Positions 1 to 9,945 of a stretch of 64,000 bases of DNA are shown piece after piece; the first letter of the stretch is position 1, and each line of letters starts with the position of its first letter. The notes under the pieces were generated by a model. It saw nothing but the letters and a program-made list of their open reading frames with translations, did not search any database and was not told the origin of the DNA. The DNA comes from UBA6522 sp965221035. GTDB taxonomy: Bacteria > Pseudomonadota > Gammaproteobacteria > Steroidobacterales > Rariloculaceae. Location of the stretch: positions 3,224,001-3,288,000 of the forward strand of contig OZ244860.1 of the NCBI GenBank assembly GCA_965221035.1. The letters run 5' to 3'. Position numbers and translations under genes: made by a program.

Positions 1-1
1 T

Positions 2-2026
2 ACGACCCGCGACTACAGCTCCCTGTTTGGCGGCGATGAGAACTACAATTTCGTCGGCACCGGATTCCCGCGTTCCGGCGCCGTAGGCTTAGGCCGATGG
101 AGCACCCCGAACCTGATCCTCCCACCCGGCAACGACGGACGCAATGCCCAGCCCGAAGACTTCGTGGCGCCCAAGGTTCCCGATGACTACTATGATCTCG
201 TACCCGAGGAAGCGGGCGGCGCAACCGAGGATACGTCTCTGTACCTGTCGTTTCGGCAAGAAATTGGCAGCCGGGTGACCTTTAACGGCGAGTGGAAATC
301 ATCCGAGGCGTTTTCGAATCAGGGCATCTCGACATACGCGTTCAGTGCCATCCCGGTGCCGGCATCGAATGCGTTCAACAACTTCGGTCAGACGGTCTAT
401 GTCACGTACTCGCCGATCACCGAAATCGAGCTGGGTATCCTGAACCCGCCCGAGCAGACCTCCTTCTCGGAACGGCAGCGTTATGTGGTGGGGTTCGATG
501 TGGAAGTGTCCGAAGACTGGGAATTCACGCTGGACTACTTGAAGTCCACCAACAACGGCCGAAGTGATCAGTACATGTTTGCCCCGAGCCGAAGCAGCTA
601 CCCGCCCGATGTCATTGCGCGACTCACGGAATTGCTGGCGAGCGATGATCCGGACGTGGCATTGAACCTGTTTGGCGACGGCACGGGCCAGAACGCCAAC
701 ATCTCAGAGTTCTACAATAGTTTTGCAAACAGCCACGATGAATCCCATACGCAAGAGGTGGAGTATTACCTGAGCGGTGAACCCTGGCAGACCCCCGGCG
801 GCAATGTCGGCTTCGTCATCGGCGGAGAAACGCGCAAGGAATGGCTCAACAACGTCGGCGAGCCCGATTTCGGATTCATCGACAGCCGGGGTGTGGAAAA
901 GCCCACTCGTGATTTGAACGCCGCGTTCATCGAAATCTTGGTACCGGTCATCGGGGCGAACAACGCGCGCCCCGGTGCCCGTCAGTTGACCCTTACCGCC
1001 CAGGCGCGCTACGACGAATACGAAACCGCCGGGGCCAAGGGACGGACCGACACCGGCGAGCCCAATGTCATCGAAACCTCATTCGACGCCGTGAGCACGC
1101 GGCTCGGTGTGGCATGGACCCCGATGGACAATTTCAATTTGCGTGCGTCCGTAGCGGAATCCTTCAGGGCGCCGCTGTTCAGCCAACTCTTCGGTTTATC
1201 CGAATTCAGCCGGTTTTCTCCGTATGTATTTGATCCCTTGACGGGGGGGTTCGTCTCAGCGATCTTAACCTACGGTCCGGCACCCGATCTGCAGCCGGAG
1301 ACTTCGGACAACCTGACCCTGGGTTTCGACTGGTCGCCCCAGGGCCCAAACGGCATTCTGATCAAAGTCGACTGGTCCAGGCTCGACTACAAGAACCGCA
1401 TCGCGTCGGGTAGCCAGCTTGGCAATCTGCTGCCGGCGGAGGTCTATGGCAATCTGCCACAGTTCTTTGTCCGAGATGATACCGGCGCATTGATCGAGTC
1501 CATAAGCCGGTATGTAAACATTTCGCGCCGGATCAACGAAACGGTCGATCTCAACGTATCGTATCCGTTTCGAACGGCTGGCGGCCAATTCGTGCCGAGC
1601 ATCAATTACCATCGTGTACTGGAACATTGCGACCAAGCAGTCCCAGGCGCTGATTTATTCTGCTTTGTCGGTCAGTCAGTCGGCCTTGACAAGTACAAGA
1701 TCCGAGGCAACCTGCGCTGGCTCAGCGGTAAATGGGCAGCGGACTTGTACGTGAACTATCTGCCGAGCTACACCAACAACGACTGGGAGAATTTCGCCTT
1801 TGGTCGCACGATTCCCAACACTCCGGTCGGTTCCTACACCACCCTGGACCTGAGCGGTTCCTATGTCACGGCCAACGGGTTTACCATCCGTGCTGGTGGG
1901 CGGAATGTGCTTGATCGGGAATTTCCCTTCACGATCACTCGAGATGGCAGGCCATTTGACGGCAAGCGCGTCGACTTGCGCGGGCGCTTGTTGTTCGCGG
2001 AAATTTCCTACGAATTCGACTATTGA
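2..2026 (+). CDS. TonB-dependent receptor, 5' end outside the window
   Basis: The frame is open from the left edge, so only the last 674 residues are visible; the signal peptide and most of the plug are missing. The visible part is rich in alternating aromatic and polar residues typical of outer-membrane beta strands. It contains the receptor-barrel signature around FNLRASVAESFRAPLFSQLF and the later LQPETSDNLTLGFDWSP strand. It ends in a short strand with a terminal aromatic Tyr (EISYEFDY), the usual beta-barrel assembly signal. Such receptors import siderophores, cobalamin, glycans or peptides with TonB/ExbBD energy; the substrate cannot be told here. The stop overlaps an unused TTG just before the M16 peptidase gene, so the two are probably co-transcribed, which mildly favours a peptide-related substrate (inference). 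Confidence 0.9.
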   Translation, partial: TTRDYSSLFGGDENYNFVGTGFPRSGAVGLGRWSTPNLILPPGNDGRNAQPEDFVAPKVPDDYYDLVPEEAGGATEDTSLYLSFRQEIGSRVTFNGEWKSSEAFSNQGISTYAFSAIPVPASNAFNNFGQTVYVTYSPITEIELGILNPPEQTSFSERQRYVVGFDVEVSEDWEFTLDYLKSTNNGRSDQYMFAPSRSSYPPDVIARLTELLASDDPDVALNLFGDGTGQNANISEFYNSFANSHDESHTQEVEYYLSGEPWQTPGGNVGFVIGGETRKEWLNNVGEPDFGFIDSRGVEKPTRDLNAAFIEILVPVIGANNARPGARQLTLTAQARYDEYETAGAKGRTDTGEPNVIETSFDAVSTRLGVAWTPMDNFNLRASVAESFRAPLFSQLFGLSEFSRFSPYVFDPLTGGFVSAILTYGPAPDLQPETSDNLTLGFDWSPQGPNGILIKVDWSRLDYKNRIASGSQLGNLLPAEVYGNLPQFFVRDDTGALIESISRYVNISRRINETVDLNVSYPFRTAGGQFVPSINYHRVLEHCDQAVPGADLFCFVGQSVGLDKYKIRGNLRWLSGKWAADLYVNYLPSYTNNDWENFAFGRTIPNTPVGSYTTLDLSGSYVTANGFTIRAGGRNVLDREFPFTITRDGRPFDGKRVDLRGRLLFAEISYEFDY

Positions 2027-2034
2027 ATTCAAAC

Positions 2035-4773
2035 ATGAATACCACGCGATTGGTGTCGGCGACGGTGGCGATGCTAGCTGTCGCAGTCACGGTTTTTGTT
2101 CCGGCGGGTGCCCAGCAGGGCGATTTCACCCAGGTCGATATCGACTATGGTCGTTTCCAGCTCGACAATGGTCTCACATTGCTCGTGCACTCTGATCATT
2201 CCACCCCCACGGTCTTCGTCGGTATGTGGTACGGCGTCGGGTCCAAGGACGAACCGGCGGGCAAGACGGGCTTCGCGCACCTGTTCGAGCACCTGATGTT
2301 TCAAGGCACGGCCAATCGGGAGGGTGAGTTCTTTTCGCCGTTCGCTGACGCGGGCGCCACGGGCATGAACGGCACCACTTCCGAAGATCGTACCAACTAC
2401 TACGCGACGGTGCCCTCGGGTGCCCTGGACATGGCGCTATGGATGGAAAGCGACCGCATGATCCACCTCCTCGGCGCGGTTACTCAGGAGGCGTTGGACG
2501 AGCAACGCGGTGTGGTGCAGAACGAGAAACGCCAAGGCGAGACGCGTCCCTATGGGATTGTGCCCGACAAGCTGCGTGCAGGCATCTATCCGTTGGATCA
2601 TCCCTATCGGCATTCGGTCATCGGGTCTATGGAAGATCTTGAAGCGGCGACCCTCGACGATGTTCATGAATGGTTCAACACCTATTACGGCGCCACCAAC
2701 GCGGTACTGGTGCTTGCAGGGGATGTCACGCAGGAGGACGCAAAGGCCAAGGTGGAGAGGTACTTCGGTGGCGCGCCTGCCGGCGAGCCACTGTCCCATT
2801 CGAAAAAGTGGATCCCGGATATCCCGGAAGTACGCAGTGAATTCATGTATGACCGTGTTGGACAAACGCTGATCGTGCGCGCTTGGGCGTTGCCGGACCG
2901 CAACCACCGCGACACCACTTTGATGTATCTGGTGAACGAGACGTTGGTGGGGAACCGCAATTCTCCACTGTATCGAAAATTGGTGGACGAACTGCGGCTA
3001 GCGACCGACGTCTCGGGTTCCGCCTACGGCAAAGTGATGAATGGCGAGTACATCCTTGAAGTCTCCTTGGCACCCGGTTCCGATCCGGAGGTAGCCGCCG
3101 CCGTCATCGACGAGACGGTTACCGAATTCCTTGCGCAAGGCCCGGACGGGGAAATCCTTGAGAACGCCAAGCTGGCCACGAACGTCTTCATGCTGAGAGT
3201 ATTGGAAACCGGCTCGGGAATTGGCCGGACACTCGTCGAAGGTGAGCTCTACTCGGGCGATCCTCTGCACATCAACAAGGAACTCGGTTGGTTGAACGCT
3301 GCTACTCCAGATGATATTCGCGAAGTGGCCGAACGTTGGCTGACGCGGGGCCATTATCAGTTGACGGTACTCCCGTTCCCCGAATACCCGGCTGCCGAGG
3401 ATACCGCCGACCGCACTGCGATTCCAGCGGTGGCCGCCGATAGAGACATCAACTTTCCTCCCATCGAGACGGCAACCCTGGACAATGGGCTCGAACTGGT
3501 TGTTGCCACTCGCGGCGGGATTCCACTCGTTGAGGTCACCATCGATATTGGAACTGGTCGAATGGCGAATCCGCTCGATGCGCCGGAGTTGTCGACGCTC
3601 ATGACCGGCCTGCTTACCCGGGGAACGGACACATACACCGTCAACCAACTGGCAGCGGCGTCGGATCGGATCGCAATGAACTTCGGTTGTCGCGACGGCA
3701 TACAACACATTTCCTGCGAATATCGAATCCTGCGGGCATCCCTGGGAGACTCACTGGAATTGGCCGCCGAGATTCTGCGTGACGCAAACTTTCCGCAGGA
3801 GGAGGTGGACAAGGCGCTGGAGCAGATTTCCGCAGCGCTTTCGAACCTGGAGACTGCACCGTCGGGTGCGGCTATCAGCTTGATGAACCGGGCGGTATAC
3901 GGTGAGGACCATCTCCTGGGCAGCGTATGGACGCCGGAACGGCTTAATCGGATGGACCGTGACGCCATCGCGGAGTTTCATCGCGACGAGGTGGCCCCGA
4001 ACAACATGATCATCTACATGATCGGCGACATCGACCTGGAAGAGGCTCGGCACGTTGTGGAGGATGCCTTCGGTAGCTGGAAATCTTCGGCGCAGTCGGC
4101 GATGAAGCCTGTCGGCGAGGCCTTGGAACCCCGCGCGCGGGTGATTCTGGTGGACTATCCGGGCGCCGCGTCAAGCACCATCTTGGCGGGCCACGCGCTT
4201 GAGCCGTACGATCCCTCTACCTGGAACGAGCTTGCGATCATGAATGCGGTCTTTGGCGGCACCTTCGAGTCGAGGCTCAACATGAACCTTCGGGAGGAAA
4301 AAGGCTGGTCGTACGGGTACCGCTCCCAAATCAGCCCCGTCCGTGACGGCGAAATGGTATTGGTCGCCAGAGGTGCCGTACAGACAGACAGGACGATGGA
4401 AAGCATGGCGGAGATCCGTCGGGAGTTCGAAGAGTTCGTCTCAAGCAGTCCAGCCACCAGCGAGGAGGTGGATCGCATCAAGCTCAACCGGACGCGTTCG
4501 CTGCCTGGCGCCTTCGCCACAAACCGAAGCTTTCTTGGCAGCATCGTCGAGTCGAACCGGCTGGGGCTGCCTTTTGACTACGCCGAAGGCACCGCCGGCC
4601 GCATTGCCGCGGTGACTTCGAATGGCGTGCGCGAACGGGCTCACCGCGTTATCGATCCAGAGCGCCTTACCTGGGTCGTCGTTGGCGATCTTGAGCGGAT
4701 CGAGGAACCGGTTCGCTCGCTTGAATTCGGCGAAGTCGAAGTTTGGGACGCCTTTGCCCGAAGACTGCGCTGA
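2035..4773 (+). CDS. Secreted two-domain M16 zinc peptidase (pitrilysin/insulinase family)
   Basis: A 912-residue protein from the ATG at 2035; a TTG 12 bases upstream overlaps the receptor's stop and is less likely. Residues 1-24 form a signal peptide ending near AGA, so it acts in the periplasm or at the outer membrane. The inverted zinc motif HLFEH lies at residues 82-86 and the distal ligand is Glu164 in QNEKRQ, the spacing normal for M16. The second half (from about residue 480) repeats the fold (LDNGLELVVATRG) but lacks HxxEH, as expected of the non-catalytic half of these clam-shell peptidases. It lies 8 bases after the TonB receptor, so it may degrade imported or receptor-associated peptides (inference). 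The C-terminal region keeps NLREEKGWSYGY, conserved in M16 second domains. Confidence 0.93.
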   Translation: MNTTRLVSATVAMLAVAVTVFVPAGAQQGDFTQVDIDYGRFQLDNGLTLLVHSDHSTPTVFVGMWYGVGSKDEPAGKTGFAHLFEHLMFQGTANREGEFFSPFADAGATGMNGTTSEDRTNYYATVPSGALDMALWMESDRMIHLLGAVTQEALDEQRGVVQNEKRQGETRPYGIVPDKLRAGIYPLDHPYRHSVIGSMEDLEAATLDDVHEWFNTYYGATNAVLVLAGDVTQEDAKAKVERYFGGAPAGEPLSHSKKWIPDIPEVRSEFMYDRVGQTLIVRAWALPDRNHRDTTLMYLVNETLVGNRNSPLYRKLVDELRLATDVSGSAYGKVMNGEYILEVSLAPGSDPEVAAAVIDETVTEFLAQGPDGEILENAKLATNVFMLRVLETGSGIGRTLVEGELYSGDPLHINKELGWLNAATPDDIREVAERWLTRGHYQLTVLPFPEYPAAEDTADRTAIPAVAADRDINFPPIETATLDNGLELVVATRGGIPLVEVTIDIGTGRMANPLDAPELSTLMTGLLTRGTDTYTVNQLAAASDRIAMNFGCRDGIQHISCEYRILRASLGDSLELAAEILRDANFPQEEVDKALEQISAALSNLETAPSGAAISLMNRAVYGEDHLLGSVWTPERLNRMDRDAIAEFHRDEVAPNNMIIYMIGDIDLEEARHVVEDAFGSWKSSAQSAMKPVGEALEPRARVILVDYPGAASSTILAGHALEPYDPSTWNELAIMNAVFGGTFESRLNMNLREEKGWSYGYRSQISPVRDGEMVLVARGAVQTDRTMESMAEIRREFEEFVSSSPATSEEVDRIKLNRTRSLPGAFATNRSFLGSIVESNRLGLPFDYAEGTAGRIAAVTSNGVRERAHRVIDPERLTWVVVGDLERIEEPVRSLEFGEVEVWDAFARRLR

Positions 4774-4825
4774 GAGGCCGGCCACCCCTGCCAACCTGAT
4801 AGGACTGTCGCGTCCACTCCAACAT

Positions 4826-4878
4826 CATTGGTTGTGCTGAAGGCACAAGCTCCCCCAGAGCTTGCCACATGACCAATG
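4826..4878. terminator. Long nested hairpin between the M16 gene and fdsGB
   Basis: An outer stem CATTGGT/ACCAATG (4826-4832 with 4872-4878) encloses a perfect inner stem CAAGCTC/GAGCTTG around a five-base loop. No T-run follows, so it is not a classical intrinsic terminator. It could end M16 transcription with Rho, or be a leader element of the formate dehydrogenase operon, which starts 50 bases later. The pairing is seen directly; the role is unknown. Confidence 0.4.
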
Positions 4879-4928
4879 CCTGTGCGCTTAGGTAAGATGG
4901 CGTACATGTTATTCCCTCGGAGAGGCTG

Positions 4929-6998
4929 TTGAGCACGCAGGATTCCGGCAACGGCACGGATGCCCCCGACGCGCTGATCCGCGAGATCGCCGCTCGCCAT
5001 GTTGCCCGCCCCGGGGGGCTGCTGCCGGCCTTGCACGCCCTCCAGGACGAACTGGGCCATGTGCCGCCGGAGGCGGTGCCCGCGGTGGCCGAGGTGTTCA
5101 ACATCTCCCGTGCCGAAGTGCACGGGGTCATAAGCTTCTACCACCTGTTCAGAACCACTCCGCCGGGCCGCGCGACGCTCTACATCTGCCGGGCCGAGGC
5201 CTGTCAGGCCATGGGCGCCCGGGCGCTGGAAGAACACGCCAGGGCGCGCCTTGGCATCGGCCTCCACGAAACCACCGCGGACCGGCGGTTCAGCCTGGAA
5301 CCCATCTATTGCCTTGGCAATTGCGCCAGTTCACCCGCGGTCATGATCGACGACGCGGTCCACGGGCGGGTGACCCCGGAACGCCTCGACGCGCTGCTGG
5401 ACGGGGGAGGCGGTACGCGGACAGCTGAGGGTTCGGAGACCGCGGGCTCGAACGCACCGGACGCCGCGCGCACGGTGTTCGTTCCCCGCGACACTACCGC
5501 GCTCTCCCTGGGGGCAGACGAAGTGGCGGCTGCGATTGCCGCGGAGGCCGCCGGGCGAGGCGAATCCGTCACCGTGGTGCGCAACGGTTCCCGTGGCCTC
5601 TACTGGCTGGAGCCCATGATCGAGGTCGAAGCCGACGGCGTGCGTCACGCTTACGGACCGGTGCGGGCCGCCGACGTTCCGGCACTGTTCGAGGCGGGAT
5701 TCCTGACCGCGGGCGAACATGAACTCGGACTGGGCCCCACCGACGAAATTCCCTGGCTTGCGAAACAGTCCCGGCTTACCTTCGCTCGCGCGGGCATCAC
5801 CGAGCCGCTGTCGCTGGACGACTACCGTGCGCACGGCGGTTACCGCGGGCTGGCCCGGGCGGTGGAACTGTCGCGCGGCGAGATCGTGGAAATCGTCACC
5901 GAATCCGGCCTGCGGGGCCGTGGCGGCGCCGCCTTTCCCACCGGCATCAAGTGGCAGACCGTGCTGAACGCCGAGGGGTCGCAGAAGTACGTCACCTGCA
6001 ATGCGGACGAGGGCGATTCGGGCACCTTCGCCGATCGGATGGTCATGGAGAGCGATCCGTTCGTGCTCATCGAAGGCATGACCATCGCGGGCCTGGCCGC
6101 CGGGGCGACCATGGGTTACATCTATCTTCGGGCCGAATACCCGCTGGCCATCCGCACCATGAACGAGGCCATCGATGTGGCCGAGTCCGCGGGTCTGCTG
6201 GGCGACGACGTGATGGGCTGCGGCCAGGCCTTCCACCTGGAGGTTCGCGAGGCTGCCGGGGCCTACATCTGCGGCGAGGAGACCTCCATGCTGGAGAGTC
6301 TCGAGGGCAAGCGCGGCATCATCCGCTACCGGCCGCCGCTGCCGGCGGTCAAGGGCCTGTTCGGGGCACCGACCATCGTCAACAATGTCATAACGCTTGC
6401 GTCGGTGCCGATCATCCTGGCGGAGGGCGCCCAATATTACCGGGACTACGGCACGGGCCGTTCGAGGGGAACGCTGACCGTACAACTGGCCGGGAACATC
6501 GAGCGGGGCGGGCTGGTGGAGATCGGTTTCGGCCATACCCTGCGTGAACTGCTGGAGGACTTCGGCGGCGGCACGGCCAGCGGGCGGCCGATCCGGGCGG
6601 TGCAGGCAGGCGGTCCGCTGGGTGCCTACATCCACCCGTCCCGGTTCGATACGCCGCTGGACTACGAAGCGTTCGCGGAGTTCGGGGGGATGATCGGCCA
6701 CGGCGGTCTCGTGGTCTTCGACGATACCGTGGACATGGGCGAACAGGCCCGATTCGCCATGGAATTCTGCGCTATCGAATCCTGCGGGAAATGCACGCCC
6801 TGCCGGATCGGCGCGGTGCGGGGCGTGGAAGTCATCGACCGGATCCTGAGCGGTGACGACGAAACCGACAACCTGCTATTGTTAAGGGACCTCTGCGATA
6901 CGATGGTCGCAGGTTCGCTGTGCGCGCTGGGTGGAATGGCTCCGTTCCCGGTCCTCAGCGTACTGGATCATTTTCCCGAGGATCTGCGGGCACGCTGA
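4929..6998 (+). CDS. fdsGB: Formate dehydrogenase diaphorase subunit, fused gamma+beta (NuoE-NuoF type)
   Basis: A 689-residue fusion of the two diaphorase subunits of soluble NAD-dependent formate dehydrogenase. Residues 1 to about 165 are a NuoE/FdsG thioredoxin-like domain with the [2Fe-2S] cysteines C87, C92, C128 and C132. After an acidic, low-complexity linker (about 160-200) comes the NuoF/FdsB part: FMN site GRGGAAFPTG near 330, NADH site CGEETSMLES near 448, and the [4Fe-4S] motif ESCGKCTPCR near 617. It passes electrons from the molybdenum subunit to NAD+. The start is a TTG preceded by GGAG. The gene ends 27 bases before fdsA. In Cupriavidus and Rhodobacter, fdsG and fdsB are separate genes; here there is one reading frame with no internal stop. 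Confidence 0.93.
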   Translation: MSTQDSGNGTDAPDALIREIAARHVARPGGLLPALHALQDELGHVPPEAVPAVAEVFNISRAEVHGVISFYHLFRTTPPGRATLYICRAEACQAMGARALEEHARARLGIGLHETTADRRFSLEPIYCLGNCASSPAVMIDDAVHGRVTPERLDALLDGGGGTRTAEGSETAGSNAPDAARTVFVPRDTTALSLGADEVAAAIAAEAAGRGESVTVVRNGSRGLYWLEPMIEVEADGVRHAYGPVRAADVPALFEAGFLTAGEHELGLGPTDEIPWLAKQSRLTFARAGITEPLSLDDYRAHGGYRGLARAVELSRGEIVEIVTESGLRGRGGAAFPTGIKWQTVLNAEGSQKYVTCNADEGDSGTFADRMVMESDPFVLIEGMTIAGLAAGATMGYIYLRAEYPLAIRTMNEAIDVAESAGLLGDDVMGCGQAFHLEVREAAGAYICGEETSMLESLEGKRGIIRYRPPLPAVKGLFGAPTIVNNVITLASVPIILAEGAQYYRDYGTGRSRGTLTVQLAGNIERGGLVEIGFGHTLRELLEDFGGGTASGRPIRAVQAGGPLGAYIHPSRFDTPLDYEAFAEFGGMIGHGGLVVFDDTVDMGEQARFAMEFCAIESCGKCTPCRIGAVRGVEVIDRILSGDDETDNLLLLRDLCDTMVAGSLCALGGMAPFPVLSVLDHFPEDLRAR

Positions 6999-7025
6999 TT
7001 CCGGGGTGAAGGATGGAGATGAGTG

Positions 7026-9893
7026 ATGAGTCAAGTCTACCAGGCCTACAGGCGCCCTGAAGACTTGGGCGCGCCGCCCAGCGAGTCCGCGACGATGGTG
7101 AAACTCACCATCGACGGCAAGTCGGTGACAGTTCCCGAGGGCACCAAGGTCATCCGTGCCGCCGCGCTTGCGGGCATCAACATCCCCAAGCTCTGCGCCA
7201 GCGACATGCTGGAGGCGTTCGGTTCGTGTCGGCTGTGCCTGGTGGAGATCGAGGGTGCCAAGGGGCTGCCGGCGTCCTGCACCACCGAAGTGGCCGACGG
7301 CATGCAGGTCTCGACGCAGACTCCGCGACTGGCGGATGTGCGGCGCAACGTCATGGAGCTCTACATCTCCGATCACCCTCTGGATTGCCTGACCTGCCCC
7401 ACCAACGGCGACTGCGAGTTGCAGGACATGGCGGGCGCCGTGGGCCTGCGCGAGGTGCGCTATGGCTACGAAGGCGAGAATCATCTGGATGCCGAAAAGG
7501 ACCAGAGCAACCCCTATTTCACCTTCGACCCGAGCAAGTGCATCGTCTGTTCGCGTTGCGTGCGCGCCTGCGAGGAGGTCCAGGGTACCTACGCGCTGAC
7601 CATCGACGGGCGCGGATTCGAATCCAAGGTGGCCGCCAGCCAGGACCAGCCCTTCCTCGATTCCGAGTGCGTCTCGTGCGGGGCCTGCGTGCAGGCCTGT
7701 CCGACCGCGACGCTGACCGAGAATTCACTGATCCAGCTCGGCCAACCCGAGCACTCCGTGATCACCACCTGCGCCTACTGCGGCGTTGGCTGTTCCTTCC
7801 GCGCCGAGATGAAGGGCGAGGAGGTGGTCAAGATGATCCCCAACAAGGACGGCCACGCCAACCACGGGCATTCCTGCGTCAAGGGGCGCTTCGCCTTCGG
7901 CTATGCCACGCACAAGGACCGCATCACAGCGCCGCTGATTCGTGAATCCATCAGTGATCCGTGGCGGGAGGTGTCCTGGGAGGAAGCGATCACCTTCGCG
8001 GCCGACAGGCTGAAGAGGATTCGGCGGGAGCACGGCCCCAATTCCATCGGCGGCATCACCTCCTCGCGCTGCACCAACGAGGAAACCTACCTGGTGCAGA
8101 AGACGGTCCGGGCCGCGTTCGGCAACAACAACGTGGACACCTGCGCGCGCGTGTGCCACTCGCCCACGGGCTATGGACTGAAGTCGACGCTGGGCGAGTC
8201 GGCGGGCACGCAGGCGTTCGATTCGGTCCTCAAGGCCGACGTGATCATGATCATCGGCGCAAATCCCACCGTCGCCCACCCGGTGTTCGGTTCGCAGATG
8301 AAGCGCCGGCTGCGGGAAGGCGCCAGGCTGATCGTCATCGATCCGCGACGCATCGACCTGGTTCGATCCGCCCACGTGAATGCGGACCACCACCTCCAGC
8401 TGCGTCCCGGGACCAACGTGGCCATCATCAACGCCCTGGCCCACGCGGTTCTCTCGGAAGGTCTGGAAGACAGGCCCTATATCGAAGACCGCTGCGAGGC
8501 GGATGCTTATGAGGACTGGCGCCGGTTCGTCCTCGAAGAGCGCAATTCACCGGAGGCCATGGCCGAGGTCACCGGGGTGCCCGCCGAGGACATCCGCGCC
8601 GCGGCCCGGCTGTACGCGGCCGGACCCAACAGCGCCATCTACTACGGTCTTGGCGTTTCCGAGCACGCCCAGGGTTCCACGATGGTCATGGGCATCGCCA
8701 ATCTCGCCATGGCCACCGGCAACCTGGGGCGCGAAGGCGTGGGGGTCAGCCCGCTGAGGGGCCAGAACAACGTGCAGGGCGCCTGCGACATGGGGTCGTT
8801 CCCGCACGAGCTGCCCGGATACCGGCACATCTCCGATGCGGAAACGCGCGCGCTGTTCGAACGCGAATGGGGCGTCGACCTGCTGCCCACACCGGGGTTC
8901 CGCATACCGAACATGTTCGACGCGGCGGTCGCCGGGCACTTCAAGGGGCTCTACGTGCAGGGCGAGGACATGGCGCAGTCCGATCCGGACATCACCCATG
9001 TTTCCGCGGCGCTGTCGTCGCTGGAATGCCTGATCGTACAGGACCTGTTCCTCAACGAGACGGCGAAATTCGCCCATGTCTTCCTGCCGGGTTCGTCGTT
9101 CCTGGAGAAGAACGGTACCTTCACGAACGCCGAACGGCGGATCTCGCCGGTGCGCAAGGTCATGAAGCCGCTGGCCGGTTACGAGGACTGGGAAGTCACC
9201 CAGTTGCTCGCCAACGCCATGGGTTACCCGATGAACTACAGTCATCCCCGCGAAATCATGGACGAGATCGCGCGGCTGACGCCGACGTTCCACGGCGTGA
9301 GTTACGACAAGCTCGACCGGTTGGGTTCCATCCAGTGGCCCTGCAACGCCAAGGCCGAGGAGGGTACCCCCACCATGCACGTGGACACCTTCGTGCGCGG
9401 CAAGGGCCTGTTCCGGCTGACGCCCTATGTGGCGACCCAGGAACGCTCCACCTCCAGGTACCCGCTGCTGCTGACCACCGGGCGGATTCTGAGCCAGTAC
9501 AACGTGGGCGCGCAGACGCGGCGCACCGAGAACATGAAGTGGCACGACGAGGACATCCTCGAGATCCACCCCCACGATGCCGAGCAGCGCGGTATCGAGC
9601 AAGGCGACTGGGTGGGCCTGAAGAGCCGGGCCGGCGACACGGTCCTGCGGGCTGACATCACCGAGCGGGTTCAGCCGGGGGTGGTGTACACCACCTTCCA
9701 CCATCCGGAGTCCGGCGCCAACGTGGTGACCACGGACAATTCGGACTGGGCGACCAATTGCCCCGAGTACAAGGTCACGGCCGTGCAGGCCTACAAGGTG
9801 ACCCAGCTTTCGGATTGGCAGCAGGAGTTCGAGGAGTTCACCGAAACGCAGCTGGAGTTCCTGCGCAAGGCGCGCACGCCCGTGTCCGCCTGA
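7026..9893 (+). CDS. fdsA: NAD-dependent formate dehydrogenase, molybdenum catalytic subunit
   Basis: A 955-residue subunit that oxidises formate to CO2 at a bis-MGD molybdenum centre. The N-terminus is NuoG-like: a [2Fe-2S] domain (cysteines from about 57), the His/Cys cluster segment DHPLDCLTCPTNGDC near 117, and two ferredoxin clusters CIVCSRCVRAC (about 172) and CVSCGACVQAC (about 216). The proximal cluster motif CAYCGVGC is near 249. The molybdenum ligand is the Cys in ARVCHSPTG (about residue 377), so this is a Cys enzyme and not a Sec one, with the neighbouring catalytic His. The MGD-binding C-terminal domain is complete. ATG at 7026 is preferred over the GTG at 7023 because GGAG lies seven bases upstream. 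FdsGB and FdsD are its partners in the same operon. Confidence 0.95.
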   Translation: MSQVYQAYRRPEDLGAPPSESATMVKLTIDGKSVTVPEGTKVIRAAALAGINIPKLCASDMLEAFGSCRLCLVEIEGAKGLPASCTTEVADGMQVSTQTPRLADVRRNVMELYISDHPLDCLTCPTNGDCELQDMAGAVGLREVRYGYEGENHLDAEKDQSNPYFTFDPSKCIVCSRCVRACEEVQGTYALTIDGRGFESKVAASQDQPFLDSECVSCGACVQACPTATLTENSLIQLGQPEHSVITTCAYCGVGCSFRAEMKGEEVVKMIPNKDGHANHGHSCVKGRFAFGYATHKDRITAPLIRESISDPWREVSWEEAITFAADRLKRIRREHGPNSIGGITSSRCTNEETYLVQKTVRAAFGNNNVDTCARVCHSPTGYGLKSTLGESAGTQAFDSVLKADVIMIIGANPTVAHPVFGSQMKRRLREGARLIVIDPRRIDLVRSAHVNADHHLQLRPGTNVAIINALAHAVLSEGLEDRPYIEDRCEADAYEDWRRFVLEERNSPEAMAEVTGVPAEDIRAAARLYAAGPNSAIYYGLGVSEHAQGSTMVMGIANLAMATGNLGREGVGVSPLRGQNNVQGACDMGSFPHELPGYRHISDAETRALFEREWGVDLLPTPGFRIPNMFDAAVAGHFKGLYVQGEDMAQSDPDITHVSAALSSLECLIVQDLFLNETAKFAHVFLPGSSFLEKNGTFTNAERRISPVRKVMKPLAGYEDWEVTQLLANAMGYPMNYSHPREIMDEIARLTPTFHGVSYDKLDRLGSIQWPCNAKAEEGTPTMHVDTFVRGKGLFRLTPYVATQERSTSRYPLLLTTGRILSQYNVGAQTRRTENMKWHDEDILEIHPHDAEQRGIEQGDWVGLKSRAGDTVLRADITERVQPGVVYTTFHHPESGANVVTTDNSDWATNCPEYKVTAVQAYKVTQLSDWQQEFEEFTETQLEFLRKARTPVSA

Positions 9894-9945
9894 GCGGCCC
9901 CCGTCCGGGCGTTATCTTCTGGGCGATGCTGCCACCGAACAGCCG

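Noticed and set aside
5331..6701. 456-codon minus-strand ORF opposite fdsGB
   Set aside because: Composition (His, Arg, Gln, Gly rich, no motif) is typical of the antisense of a GC-rich gene; the plus strand encodes all expected NuoE/NuoF motifs.
8547..9704. 385-codon minus-strand ORF opposite fdsA
   Set aside because: Shadow of the catalytic subunit; no recognisable domain and no ribosome site.
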